DNA of 64,000 nucleotides from Elusimicrobiota bacterium (lineage in GTDB: Bacteria > Elusimicrobiota > Elusimicrobia > UBA1565 > UBA9628), in the NCBI GenBank assembly GCA_016194705.1, contig JACQAZ010000047.1, positions 1 to 64,000 of the forward strand. Direction: 5' to 3'. The notes under the pieces are model-generated. The model worked only from the letters and a program-made list of their open reading frames with translations, was not told the origin of the DNA and made no database searches. The translations under genes were made by a program, and so were the position numbers. This document shows, piece after piece, positions 51,828 through 59,680 of this stretch. Numbering within the stretch: position 1 is the first letter of the stretch; each line of letters starts with the position of its first letter.

Positions 51828-52555
51828 CGCACGGTCTCCACGAAGAGGTCCTCGAGCCCGCCTTTTTCCCATTCTTTGGCCTCGAGCGTGCGCACGAGCT
51901 TCCCGTCTTTGAGTATGCCGACGCGCGCACACAGGCGCTCGAGCTCGGAGATGCTGTGGGACGAGATGACGATCGTCTTTCCCTTCTCCAAGACCTTGCG
52001 CAGGCTGTCGCGGAACTCCTTGATCGCCAGAGGATCGAGGCCGCTGACCGGCTCGTCCAGGATGACGAGCTCGGGATCGTGCAGCAAGGCCTGGGCCAAG
52101 CCGACGCGCTGGACGGTGCCTTTCGAGAGCGTTCCGAGCTTGCGGTCCGCCGAGGACGCCAGGCCGACAGCCGAAAGGACGCCCTCGATGGCCGGCCCGA
52201 GCGCCGTTTCCGAGATCCCCGAGAGCCGGCCGTAGAAGCGCAGGGCCTCGACGGGAGTCAGAAACGGATAGAAGTAGGGCAGTTCGGGCAGGTAGCCGAC
52301 GCGCGACAGAGACTTCGGGTCCTCGGCCGCGCCGCCGAGCACGGAGACCGTCCCGCTCGTGGGACGCAGAAGACCGAGTGCGAGCTTGAAGGTCGTCGTC
52401 TTGCCGCTGCCGTTGAGACCCAGGAGGCCGAAGGCCTCGCCGCGCCGGACCTCAAGGCTTAAGGATTCGACGCCGCGGGTGTAGGTCGTGCGGCCGAGAT
52501 GGGAGTATTCGTAGGTCTTGGTGACGCGCTCGAGGACAAGGGCCGCCTCGCCCAT
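51824..52555 (-). CDS. ABC transporter ATP-binding protein
   Basis: The 243-aa protein has Walker A GLNGSGKTTT, signature LSKGTVQRVGLA, Walker B LVILDEP and the His switch (SSHSISELE). The LSKGT-type signature matches ABC-2 exporters, as in the ATPase at 18067-18762. It lies 6 bp after the serA stop on the minus strand and likely belongs to that transcript. Confidence 0.9.
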   Translation of the reverse strand: MGEAALVLERVTKTYEYSHLGRTTYTRGVESLSLEVRRGEAFGLLGLNGSGKTTTFKLALGLLRPTSGTVSVLGGAAEDPKSLSRVGYLPELPYFYPFLTPVEALRFYGRLSGISETALGPAIEGVLSAVGLASSADRKLGTLSKGTVQRVGLAQALLHDPELVILDEPVSGLDPLAIKEFRDSLRKVLEKGKTIVISSHSISELERLCARVGILKDGKLVRTLEAKEWEKGGLEDLFVETVR

Positions 52556-52561
52556 GGGCCG

Positions 52562-54160
52562 CTAAAGCTTGACCCAGCGCACGCCCGTGATGCCGTCGAG
52601 CTTCTCGAGCTTGGCCCGAACGGCGGGGGGGACCTCTTCGTCCACGGTGAGCACCATGACGGCCTCGCCCTTCGGCGTGCGCCGCCCCACGCGCATGTCC
52701 GCGATGTTGATCCTGCTCTCTCCGAGCAGCACGCCGACGCGGCCGATCATGCCGGGCTTGTCCTTGTTGGACAGCACGATCATCTTGCCCTCGGGCCGCA
52801 CCTCGATGCCCATCTCGCCGCAGCGCACGATCCGCGGCTCGCCGGCTCCGATGAAAGCTCCGCCGACGGACATCTCTCCTTTGTCGGTCAGGGCTTTGAC
52901 GATCAGCAGCTGGCGGTAGCCGCCGCGCATCGATGGGTCCACGGAGTCGGAGGTCTTGATGCCGCGGTCGGCCGCGAGCGCGGGAGCGCTCACATAGGTG
53001 ACGCCCTGGGCGAGCATCGTCGACAGAACCCCTTTGAGGGCCGCGACCGAGAGCGGCCGGCGCTGGGAGCCCTTGAACTCTCCTTCGAAGACGCAGGAGA
53101 CCTCCTTCAGCCCCGAGTCGAGCATCTGCCCGAGGAAACGGCCGAGCGTCTCGGAGAGCTCGAGCCACGCCCCCAAAGTTTTCAGGGTGTCGGCGTCGAA
53201 CCCGGGCAGGTTCAACGCGTTGAAGGCGATGCCTTTATCATGGAAGGCCAGCACCGAGGCCGCGAGTTCCGAGGCGACCTTGCTCTGGGCTTCCGTCGTC
53301 GAAGCCCCCAGATGAGGCGTCAAGATGATCTGGGGGATGCCGCGCAACGGGCTGTCCTCGGGCAGGGGCTCCTTCGAGAAGACATCGAGGGCCGCGCCCG
53401 CGATGCGGCCCGACTTGACGGCCTCGGCCAAGGCGGCGTCGTCGATGAGCTCTCCGCGCGCGCAGTTGACGAGGCGCGCGCCCTTCTTGAACCAGTCCAA
53501 GCTTTCCTTATTGATCAGGTGCTTCGTTTTTTCCGAGCCGGGGACATGCAGCGTGACGAAGTCGGCCGCTTCGACGAGCTCCTCCAAGCTCGCCACCGGC
53601 GTCACGCCGAGCTCCTTGGCCTGTTCGGTCGAGACGAAGGGATCCATGGCCACGACTTTCATGCCGAAGGCGATCGCGCGCTTGGCGACCTCGCGGCCGA
53701 TGCGCCCAAGGCCGGCCACGCCCAGCGTCTTGCCCTGAAGCTCGGCCCCCATCCATTTGGCGCGCTTCCATTGGCCGGCCTTGACGTCGGCGTCGGCCTG
53801 GGGGATGTTCCTTGAAAGCGAGATCATCAGGCCGAAGGTGTGCTCGCAGGCCGCGATCGTGTTGGCAGCCGGCGCGTTGACCACCGCGATGCCGCGCAGG
53901 GTGGCGGCCTCGATGTCGATGTTGTCGACGCCCACGCCCGCGCGGCCGATGAGGCGCAGGTCGGGAGCCTTGCCGATCCAGTCCTTGGTGACCTTGGTCT
54001 CCGAGCGCACGAGCCAGGCGCCGACGCCCTTGAGAAATTTCTCGAGTTTCTCGGGCGTGGGGGCCATCTCGTAGCGCAGGTCGATGCCGGGATCGTCCTC
54101 GAGGGCCTTGAGGCCCTCGCGGTCGATGGCGTCGGTCACGAGCACTTTGAGCTTTTCCAC
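52562..54160 (-). CDS. serA: D-3-phosphoglycerate dehydrogenase
   Basis: The start is GTG 54160 (VEKLKVLVTDAI), giving 532 aa; the track extends it too far. It has the 2-hydroxyacid dehydrogenase core (NAD motif GLGRIG, VNCARGELID catalytic Arg region, PHLGASTTEAQ with the catalytic His), a long regulatory domain, and a C-terminal ACT domain (VLSNKDKPGMIGRVGVLLGESRINIADM). It catalyses the first step of serine biosynthesis. The upstream -10-like TAATAT lies 4-5 nt before the GTG. The ABC genes follow on the same strand. Confidence 0.95.
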   Translation of the reverse strand: MEKLKVLVTDAIDREGLKALEDDPGIDLRYEMAPTPEKLEKFLKGVGAWLVRSETKVTKDWIGKAPDLRLIGRAGVGVDNIDIEAATLRGIAVVNAPAANTIAACEHTFGLMISLSRNIPQADADVKAGQWKRAKWMGAELQGKTLGVAGLGRIGREVAKRAIAFGMKVVAMDPFVSTEQAKELGVTPVASLEELVEAADFVTLHVPGSEKTKHLINKESLDWFKKGARLVNCARGELIDDAALAEAVKSGRIAGAALDVFSKEPLPEDSPLRGIPQIILTPHLGASTTEAQSKVASELAASVLAFHDKGIAFNALNLPGFDADTLKTLGAWLELSETLGRFLGQMLDSGLKEVSCVFEGEFKGSQRRPLSVAALKGVLSTMLAQGVTYVSAPALAADRGIKTSDSVDPSMRGGYRQLLIVKALTDKGEMSVGGAFIGAGEPRIVRCGEMGIEVRPEGKMIVLSNKDKPGMIGRVGVLLGESRINIADMRVGRRTPKGEAVMVLTVDEEVPPAVRAKLEKLDGITGVRWVKL

Positions 54161-54210
54161 GCGTATATTAGACCAGATTTCCCGGGGCGCGGTGAAGTGG
54201 GTGCGAGGCA

Positions 54211-54240
54211 TTGACACGCCGTCGGCATCGCGACTACAAT
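54211..54240 (+). promoter_or_regulatory. Promoter of the ankyrin-caspase gene, near-leaderless
   Basis: TTGACA (54211-54216), 18 bp, TACAAT (54235-54240), 8 nt, ATG 54249. It has a consensus -35 and a clear start-site proximity. Confidence 0.7.
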
Positions 54241-54248
54241 AGCGGTCC

Positions 54249-55703
54249 ATGCCGGAGACCTCGACCGCGTCCGCGCTGTTATTGACGCTGGCCGCGCTCA
54301 CGGCCGGCTGCACGGCCTCGCGTCTCTACACGGCCGCCGAGCGCGGCGATCTCGCGGCGGTGCGCGCCGAGGTCGAGGGCGGGGCGGCCGTCAACGAGGT
54401 CTCGGGCGCCCAGGACGCCGTCCCGATGGCGCGCGCCGCGCTCAACGGCCATCTCGAGATCGTCTCGTACCTTCTCGACCACGGCGGCGATCCGAACTTC
54501 TTCAAGAGCAACGACTACAGCCCGCTGGGAGCGGCGGCCTCGAAGGGCCATCTCGAGGTCGCGCGGGTTCTGCTCGAGCGCGGCGCCGACCCGAATCGGC
54601 CGTGCTACGGCGGCCTCCCCTTGGCCCAGGCCGCGATCGCCGGGCACGAAGACGTCGTCCGCCTGCTGCTCGAGCGCGGCGCCGACGTCAACGGGAGCCA
54701 GCGCAGCACTTTCAGCGGCACGGCGCTGGGTGCGGCGGCCTACGAGGGACATGAGGCGATCGTCCGGCTCCTCTTGGAGCGCGGCGCCGACCCGTCGATT
54801 CGGGGCACTCCCGACGCCGCCATGGCCGGCTGGAAGACGCCGCTCGAGCTCGCGCAGGTCAAGCAGTTCTCCTCGATCACGAAAATCCTCAAGCAGGCCG
54901 AGGCGCGCACGCTCTCGACCGCCCCGGCCGCGGCCGGGCCCTCCGCGGCGCGCGCCGTCCTGTCCGACGTTGACCATCCGGGATACCACCGGGCTCCGAG
55001 AACGAAGGACTTCGCTCTGGTGGTCGGCATCGAGAAATACTCCAAGCTGCCCGACGCCCCCTTCGCCGAGCGCGACGCCGACGCCGTCAAGGCGCATCTC
55101 CTCGCGCTCGGGATTCCGGAGCGCAACATCGTCATGCTCAAGGGGGGTGCCGCCACCCGCGGCAGCCTGCAAGGCTACCTCGAGGAGTGGCTGCCGAAGA
55201 ACGCGGGGCCGGCCTCGACGATCTTCTTCTACTACTCGGGGCACGGCGCTCCCGACCCCAAGAGCGGCGAGGCTTTCCTCGTCCCCTGGGACGGCGACGC
55301 CGCCTTCCTCCAGTCGACCGCCTACCCGCTCAACAAGCTCTACAAGGCGCTCGGCTCGCTGACGGCAAACCAGGTCATCGTCGTGCTCGATTCCTGCTTC
55401 TCGGGAGCGGGCGGCCGCTCCGTGCTCGCCAAGGGAGCGCGGCCGCTCGTGACGAGAGTCGAGGCGGGGGCTCTGCCGCCGTCGGTCGCGCTGCTGGCCG
55501 CCGCAAAAGGCGACGAGATCACGGGCACAATCGACGGGCAAGGCCACGGCATCTTCACCTACTACCTTCTCAAGGGCCTCAATGAGGGCGCGGCCTCGAC
55601 GGCGTCCCTGTTCAACTATCTCAAGCCGAAGGTCCAGGACGAGGCCCACCGCCAGAACCGCGAGCAGCACCCAACCCGCACGGGACGCGACGCGGCGTTC
55701 TGA
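54249..55703 (+). CDS. Ankyrin-repeat lipoprotein with caspase-like (C14) domain
   Basis: The 484-aa protein has a lipoprotein signal (lipobox LTAGC, Cys near residue 21), five or so ankyrin repeats (about 25-215: GHLEIVSYLLDHGGDPN, GHLEVARVLLERGADPN, GHEDVVRLLLERGADVN, GHEAIVRLLLERGADPS) and a caspase-like domain (about 255-484) with His332 (YSGHGAPD) and Cys383 (DSCFSGAGGR). It is related to the tandem caspases at 30-34 kb by the peptidase domain only. Ankyrin repeats bind proteins, so it may be a surface- or periplasm-tethered protease. Confidence 0.89.
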   Translation: MPETSTASALLLTLAALTAGCTASRLYTAAERGDLAAVRAEVEGGAAVNEVSGAQDAVPMARAALNGHLEIVSYLLDHGGDPNFFKSNDYSPLGAAASKGHLEVARVLLERGADPNRPCYGGLPLAQAAIAGHEDVVRLLLERGADVNGSQRSTFSGTALGAAAYEGHEAIVRLLLERGADPSIRGTPDAAMAGWKTPLELAQVKQFSSITKILKQAEARTLSTAPAAAGPSAARAVLSDVDHPGYHRAPRTKDFALVVGIEKYSKLPDAPFAERDADAVKAHLLALGIPERNIVMLKGGAATRGSLQGYLEEWLPKNAGPASTIFFYYSGHGAPDPKSGEAFLVPWDGDAAFLQSTAYPLNKLYKALGSLTANQVIVVLDSCFSGAGGRSVLAKGARPLVTRVEAGALPPSVALLAAAKGDEITGTIDGQGHGIFTYYLLKGLNEGAASTASLFNYLKPKVQDEAHRQNREQHPTRTGRDAAF

Positions 55704-55751
55704 CCGCGATCCCCGCCAGGATAAGCCCCGCCAATGGGCTCGAGGTCAAAC

Positions 55752-55782
55752 AGGATAGGCCGACCAGCCCGGTCGGCCTATC
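55752..55782. repeat. Stem-loop of the AGGATAGGCCGACC repeat (copy 1)
   Basis: GATAGGCCGACC (55754-55765) and GGTCGGCCTATC (55771-55782) form a perfect 12-bp stem with a 5-nt AGCCC loop. It lies about 50 bp after the ankyrin-caspase stop and could act as its transcript end, though no T-run follows. Confidence 0.6.
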
Positions 55783-55807
55783 TAGAACGATCCGAATTGG
55801 GACCCTG

Positions 55808-55836
55808 TTGCAATTTTTCTTTAGGGGGGCTACACT
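55808..55836 (+). promoter_or_regulatory. Promoter within the repeat region
   Basis: TTGCAA (55808-55813), 17 bp, TACACT (55831-55836). It points toward the repeats and the small ORF at 55944. Confidence 0.45.
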
Positions 55837-55857
55837 TCTCGGTAATACCAGGCAAAA

Positions 55858-55890
55858 AGGATAGGCCGACCGACGGAGGATAGGCCGACC
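55858..55890 (+). repeat. Direct repeats AGGATAGGCCGACC (copies 2 and 3)
   Basis: Two further exact copies of the 14-mer at 55858-55871 and 55877-55890, with a 19-bp period. They lie just downstream of the predicted promoter, where they could bind a regulator in the transcribed leader. Confidence 0.65.
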
Positions 55891-55943
55891 GGTCTATTTG
55901 TCGTTAGGTGGAAATGAGGGCACGGACATAAAGAACCTCGAGC

Positions 55944-56211
55944 ATGGAAATCAAGATTCGCGGAATGCCCAAGCAAGCCTTAATCGCGCTCCTGGGAGCT
56001 TGTATCCTAGCGGTTGTTAACGGACCGTTTCATCGATTTCTACCAAGAAACGGTTTGCAGGCTTTCTGGGGCTTCCCTGTAATAATCCTCTAGGGATTTA
56101 AGCTCTGCGCATCACGACACGGAATGGTTGCGCTCATTTTCAATGGCGGGATTCCTGATCATCGGGGCTTCATTGGCGGCGGCCAGCTTATTTCATGACA
56201 ACGAAAAATAG
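55944..56211 (+). pseudogene. Small two-helix membrane protein, apparently frame-shifted
   Basis: The first part, MEIKIRGMPKQALIALLGACILAVVNGPFH..., is a 49-codon ORF (55944-56093) with one hydrophobic helix. In the next frame, starting around the stop, DTEWLRSFSMAGFLIIGASLAAASLFHDNEK continues to a TAG at 56209-56211 with a second helix. Together they would make a small two-helix protein broken by a single frameshift. Either it is a pseudogene or two small ORFs; no homologue is recognised. Confidence 0.4.
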
Positions 56212-56324
56212 TTTCTCACTTGCCGTGGCGGTGCCTCAACATCCGCTTGTGCCGCCCGCGGCGTTTAAGGTATTCCAGTAGCCGCGGCGGCACAGCGTCG
56301 CCTTACCCCCAGCTTCAATAAGCG

Positions 56325-56777
56325 ATGAAGGCGCTGATCCGAACGATATCCGAATACACCGACGCGGACCTGCTCCTCGGAGTGTTCTCCAGCGCCAAGG
56401 CCGCGGCGTCGGCTCGCGCCGAATACATCGCCCGCTACAAAAGCGGCGCCGCGAAAGACCCCTGGGCGCGCCAAGCCTACCATGCCGCGAACCTGAGGAC
56501 CGACGTCATGGTCGTCCCGATGCGCGCCTGCCCCGCTTGCCTTCCTCGAGGCAGGAAACCGGAGCGCCTCATCGTGGTCAGCGGGTACGCGGAAGGATTC
56601 GGCCAGAGGATCCGCACCCTGGACTCGGCCCACGGCTCCCCCGCCTGCGCCAAAAAATCCAAGGCGAAGGCCAAGCGCAAATCCCAGGTCAAGGGATTCC
56701 CAGCCTACGCCCTCCTGCAGGAGATCCAGCTGGACCGGCTCGCCTGCGACGCGGCCGACGAACAGCCATGCCTTTGA
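56325..56777 (+). CDS. Hypothetical protein (150 aa)
   Basis: The protein is soluble and has no signal peptide. It has an Ala-rich helix start (DADLLLGVFSSAKAAASARAEYIARY), a paired Cys segment (RACPACLPRG) and a lysine-rich run (KKSKAKAKRKSQVK). I recognise no domain. It lies between the repeat region and the ICMT-like gene and has no convincing Shine-Dalgarno. Confidence 0.55.
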   Translation: MKALIRTISEYTDADLLLGVFSSAKAAASARAEYIARYKSGAAKDPWARQAYHAANLRTDVMVVPMRACPACLPRGRKPERLIVVSGYAEGFGQRIRTLDSAHGSPACAKKSKAKAKRKSQVKGFPAYALLQEIQLDRLACDAADEQPCL

Positions 56778-56799
56778 CTCCGGCCGGGTCCAGAGATAG

Positions 56800-56805
56800 T
56801 AGAAT
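56800..56805 (+). promoter_or_regulatory. -10 box of the ICMT-like gene
   Basis: TAGAAT lies 6 nt before GTG 56812 and 12 nt before ATG 56818. A TTGACT is visible at 20 bp, longer than optimal. Confidence 0.4.
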
Positions 56806-56811
56806 CTAGCC

Positions 56812-57411
56812 GTGCCGATGCACCGCGACTTTCTGATCTACTTCGTGCACGCGCTCGCCTGGGGAGCGTTCGGCCTCGCGCGCCTCGCGCTGCGCGGCCG
56901 GACCGAAAGCGATCGCGGTCCCGCCGTGAAGGCCGGGGAGGCCCGCACCGCCCCTCATTCGAGAGCTCTCGTGGGCTTCCACATGGCCGGCTTCGGCGTC
57001 ATGTATTTCGGCCTCGGCGACGCCGTGATCGGCCGGAAGGTCCCCGAGCTCTTCGCTCTCCAGCGGCCCCTCGGGGCGCTCGTGATCCTGACCGGCTCGG
57101 CGCTAATGTGCTGGGCGATCGGCTACTTCCGCTCCTGGCGGTTCGAAGCCAAGCTCGAAGCGGGCCACGAGCTCGCCACCGGAGGGCCGTTCCGGCTCAT
57201 GCGCCATCCCATCTACGCCGGCATCGACCTCCTCGCGCTCGGCACGGCGCTGTGGGTGCCCACGGGCTTCGAGCTCGCCGCCGTCGCCTTGCTCGCGCTG
57301 GGAGGCGACTTGCGCGCGCGCGCCGAGGAGAAGCTCCTGCGTCAGGCCTTCGGCGAGCCCTACCGGGCTTTAATGGCGAGGACCAAGCGGTTCGTCCCGG
57401 GAATTTATTGA
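56812..57411 (+). CDS. ICMT-family (isoprenylcysteine carboxyl methyltransferase-like) membrane protein
   Basis: The 199-aa protein (or 197 aa from ATG 56818) has about five membrane helices and the SAM-binding motif TGGPFRLMRHPIYAGIDLLALG. In this superfamily (ICMT/PEMT/NnrU) the motif RHPxY precedes a final helix; the C-terminal Glu/Arg-rich stretch (EEKLLRQAFGEPYRALMART) is also usual. The same motif ends the GH15 fusion at 34679-36745. The methyl acceptor is unknown. Confidence 0.83.
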   Translation: MPMHRDFLIYFVHALAWGAFGLARLALRGRTESDRGPAVKAGEARTAPHSRALVGFHMAGFGVMYFGLGDAVIGRKVPELFALQRPLGALVILTGSALMCWAIGYFRSWRFEAKLEAGHELATGGPFRLMRHPIYAGIDLLALGTALWVPTGFELAAVALLALGGDLRARAEEKLLRQAFGEPYRALMARTKRFVPGIY

Positions 57412-57435
57412 GACCGGAATGCTAGAATGAGGATC

Positions 57436-57975
57436 ATGAAGCTCGCGTTCGCCCTCTGCCTCATCGCCCAGACGGCGCTGGCGGCACCCTCCCGCGTGAT
57501 CGTCATCCGTCACGGCGAGAAGCCAGAGGAGGGCAGCGAGCTCAGCGAGCGCGGCCGTCAGCGCGCCCAGGCGCTGGTCGGCTATTTCAAGGGCGACCCC
57601 AAGCTGACTCCGGCGGCGATCTACGCGATGGCTCCCAAGGACGACGACGGCTCGGTGCGCGCGATCCAGACCGTGCAGCCGCTGGCCGACGACCTGGCCC
57701 TCGACATCCGCCAGTCGTATAGAAGGAAGGACACCGCTTTGCTCGCGGCCGAGATCATGGAGGACAAGCAGTTGGACGGCAAGACCGTGCTGATCTGCTG
57801 GGAGCACAAGATCATCCCGGACATACTCAAGGCCTTCGGCTGGACCGCCGGGCCCGGCAAGTGGCCGGGCGCCGAGGTCTACGACCGCGCCTGGGTCCTC
57901 GACTTCAAGGTGGGCCAGCCGCAGGCATTCAAGGACCTGCCGCAGCATCTCCTGCCGGGCGACAGCGCCGACTAG
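57436..57975 (+). CDS. Exported histidine phosphatase family protein
   Basis: The TAGAAT box at 57423-57428 overlaps the first ATG of the track (57427), so I choose ATG 57436 (MKLAFALCLIAQTALA-A, a signal peptide). The 179-aa protein has the phosphohistidine motif RHGEKP and SERGRQRAQAL, typical of the SixA/PGAM-like superfamily, and a final WEHKII (second His). It is a periplasmic phosphatase or nucleotidase by inference. The stop interlocks with hicA through CTAG. Confidence 0.84.
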   Translation: MKLAFALCLIAQTALAAPSRVIVIRHGEKPEEGSELSERGRQRAQALVGYFKGDPKLTPAAIYAMAPKDDDGSVRAIQTVQPLADDLALDIRQSYRRKDTALLAAEIMEDKQLDGKTVLICWEHKIIPDILKAFGWTAGPGKWPGAEVYDRAWVLDFKVGQPQAFKDLPQHLLPGDSAD

Positions 57976-58211
57976 CCGTCGAGAAGCCGCAAGAACTCGT
58001 CCCTCGTCAGCCCTGCCTGCTCGAGGATGGCCCGCAGCGTTCCACGCGGGATGTCATGGCCGTAGGGCACGATGACCAAACGAGTCCTCTCTCCAAGCCG
58101 TGATCGCACGAACGCCCGGTGGCTGCCCTTCCCGCGGTCGGGAGCCTCGGTGAAGCCGGCGGCGCGCAAAGCGCGGATGATCCGCGAAGACGACAGCGAC
58201 GGCAGCCGCAT
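57972..58211 (-). CDS. hicA: HicA-family toxin (mRNA interferase)
   Basis: The 79-aa protein has the double-stranded-RNA-binding-like HicA fold, with SLSSSRIIRALRAAGF, then GKGSHRAF (catalytic His31) and LVIVPYGHDIPRGTLRAILEQAGLT. HicA cleaves mRNA when free of HicB. The start codon overlaps the hicB stop (TAATG). It lies distal to the antitoxin. Confidence 0.88.
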   Translation of the reverse strand: MRLPSLSSSRIIRALRAAGFTEAPDRGKGSHRAFVRSRLGERTRLVIVPYGHDIPRGTLRAILEQAGLTRDEFLRLLDG

Positions 58212-58477
58212 TACGCGAGCGCAATTTCGAGCGGCGTCGTGAAGCGGGTCCCGGAGGACATCGAGGGCTCGACGTCTTTGAGTAGCCGCAGTCTCTTGGC
58301 GTTCGAGATGAACAGAGACACGGCTTCTTTCAAGGACGCTTGGGCGCTCTCAGGAGTGGCTCCGAAAGACGCCACGCCGAGTTCGGGACACTTGGAGACG
58401 TAACGGCGGCCTTCTTTCCAAACGACGGCGGTCAAGTGGTATTGCTTCACTTTTCGTTTCCCCTTGCGGCCGCCCAT
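58211..58477 (-). CDS. hicB: HicB-family antitoxin
   Basis: The promoter places the start at ATG 58477 (MGGRKGKRKVKQYHLTAV), 88 aa; the track start lies upstream of the -10. The region YHLTAVVWKEGRRYVSKCPELGVASFGATPESAQASLKEAVSLFI is the HicB RNase-H-like domain. The C-terminus (VEPSMSSGTRFTTPLEIALA) is short, without a clear HTH. It neutralises HicA and usually autoregulates. Antitoxin-first order is less common than hicAB. Confidence 0.87.
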   Translation of the reverse strand: MGGRKGKRKVKQYHLTAVVWKEGRRYVSKCPELGVASFGATPESAQASLKEAVSLFISNAKRLRLLKDVEPSMSSGTRFTTPLEIALA

Positions 58478-58483
58478 GCTTTG

Positions 58484-58512
58484 ATTATAACAGCCCATCC
58501 CGGTTCCCGCAA
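58484..58512 (-). promoter_or_regulatory. hicBA promoter, near-leaderless
   Basis: Minus strand: TTGCGG (58507-58512), 17 bp, TATAAT (58484-58489), 6 nt, ATG 58477. Confidence 0.68.
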
Positions 58513-58591
58513 GCGCGCGGGCGGCGCTCAATATACATACGATTGAGCCCCCCGAATTGTTCCCTGTGTATAGGAGAAAAGGCCGGAAGGA

Positions 58592-59680
58592 TCAGGCTTT
58601 GACGCGAGCCAGGCGCTTCTCGAGCGCGGCGAAGCCCGCGTCGAGGTCGGACTTCGAGATGAAGCCCATGTGCGCGATGCGGATGATCTTGCCCTTGAGG
58701 TGGAGCTGGCCGCCCGCGATCGAGATGCTCTCCTCGCGCAGGATCTCTTGGATCAGCGCCTGGCCGTCCAATCCCTCGGGGAGCTTGAGCGCGGTGAGGA
58801 TGTTGGCCGGGTCGGCGGCGAACAATGGAAGGTCGACCCTCGCCGCCCAGGCGCGCGTGTATTTGGCGAGCTCGGCCGTGCGCTTCCAGACGTTCTCGAT
58901 GCCCTCCTGGCGGATCAGGCGCAGCGCCTCGGCCTGGCCCATGACGAGCGTGACGCCGGGCGTGTAGGGCGTCTCTTTGTCCTTGACTGATTTGAGCATC
59001 GTGCGCCAGTCGTAGTAGAAGCGCGGCAGGGACGCGGTCTCGACGAGCTTCCAGGTTCGCTCGGAAACGGCGGCGAAGGCCAAGCCGGGGGCGTTCATCA
59101 AACCCTTTTGAGAACCTGTCAAAACGACGTCCAAACCCCAGGCGTCCATTTCGAGCGGTTCTGCCGCCAAACCGGAGATTGAGTCAACGACGATAATGGC
59201 GGCGGAGTGCTTGCGGACTTCGTCCGCAAGCGTCTTCAAATCATTCACGATCCCGGTCGAAGTATCGGTGTGTTGGAAGAAAACGACTCTGACATCCTTG
59301 TTTTCCTTGAGCGCCTTGGCCAATTTCTTCGGATCGGCCGCGTGGCCCCACTCTTCCGCGACAATGATCGGGAATAAGCCGTAAGTCTTCAAAATCTTCA
59401 CGAAGCGGTCGCCGAAGGCGCCGGTCGTGTGCACCAGCGCCTTGTCGCCCGGCGAGAGCAGGTTGACGACCGCCGACTCCATGGAGCCGGTGCCCGAGCA
59501 GGTCATCATGAGCACCGTGCTCTTGGTCCGGTAGACGTACTGCATCTCGCGCAAGGTGAAGTCGAAGAGCTCGCCGAACTCCTTGGTGCGGTGGTGCAGG
59601 ATCGGCTTGGCCATCGCGTGCGAGACAGACGGCGGCAGCGGGGTGGGTCCGGGGGTCAGCATGATCGCGTTCTTGCTCAT
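58592..59680 (-). CDS. Class V PLP-dependent aminotransferase (alanine-glyoxylate/serine type)
   Basis: The start is ATG 59680 after CAGGAGG, overlapping the lon stop (ATGA), giving 362 aa; the track extends it into lon. It has LTPGPTPLPPSVSHAM at the N-terminus, the substrate-binding SGTGSMESA, and the PLP lysine in TGSQKGLMNAPG (about Lys 195-200). This family includes alanine-glyoxylate and serine-glyoxylate aminotransferases and soluble hydrogenase small-subunit-type enzymes. The exact substrate is not determined. It lies downstream of clpP-lon. Confidence 0.87.
   Translation of the reverse strand: MSKNAIMLTPGPTPLPPSVSHAMAKPILHHRTKEFGELFDFTLREMQYVYRTKSTVLMMTCSGTGSMESAVVNLLSPGDKALVHTTGAFGDRFVKILKTYGLFPIIVAEEWGHAADPKKLAKALKENKDVRVVFFQHTDTSTGIVNDLKTLADEVRKHSAAIIVVDSISGLAAEPLEMDAWGLDVVLTGSQKGLMNAPGLAFAAVSERTWKLVETASLPRFYYDWRTMLKSVKDKETPYTPGVTLVMGQAEALRLIRQEGIENVWKRTAELAKYTRAWAARVDLPLFAADPANILTALKLPEGLDGQALIQEILREESISIAGGQLHLKGKIIRIAHMGFISKSDLDAGFAALEKRLARVKA

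Larger units (their letters stand above)
55704..56324 (+). other. 620-bp gene-poor region with repeats, promoter and a small disrupted ORF
   Basis: No ORF of the track lies here. Base composition is visibly more A/T-rich than the flanks. It holds three copies of AGGATAGGCCGACC, a promoter (TTGCAA-17-TACACT), and a 49-codon ORF (55944) followed by a frame-shifted continuation. A possible near-palindrome of GTGCCGCC(C)GCGGC lies at about 56250-56292. I see no tRNA-like or IS features. Confidence 0.5.

Noticed and set aside
55858-55890. Short repeats as a CRISPR array
   Set aside because: Units are 14 bp with 5-bp gaps; no spacers of 30 or more bases and no cas genes.
56250-56292. Imperfect GC-rich inverted repeat
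   Set aside because: One arm has an extra C and there is no T-run, so it is mentioned only as content of the gene-poor region.
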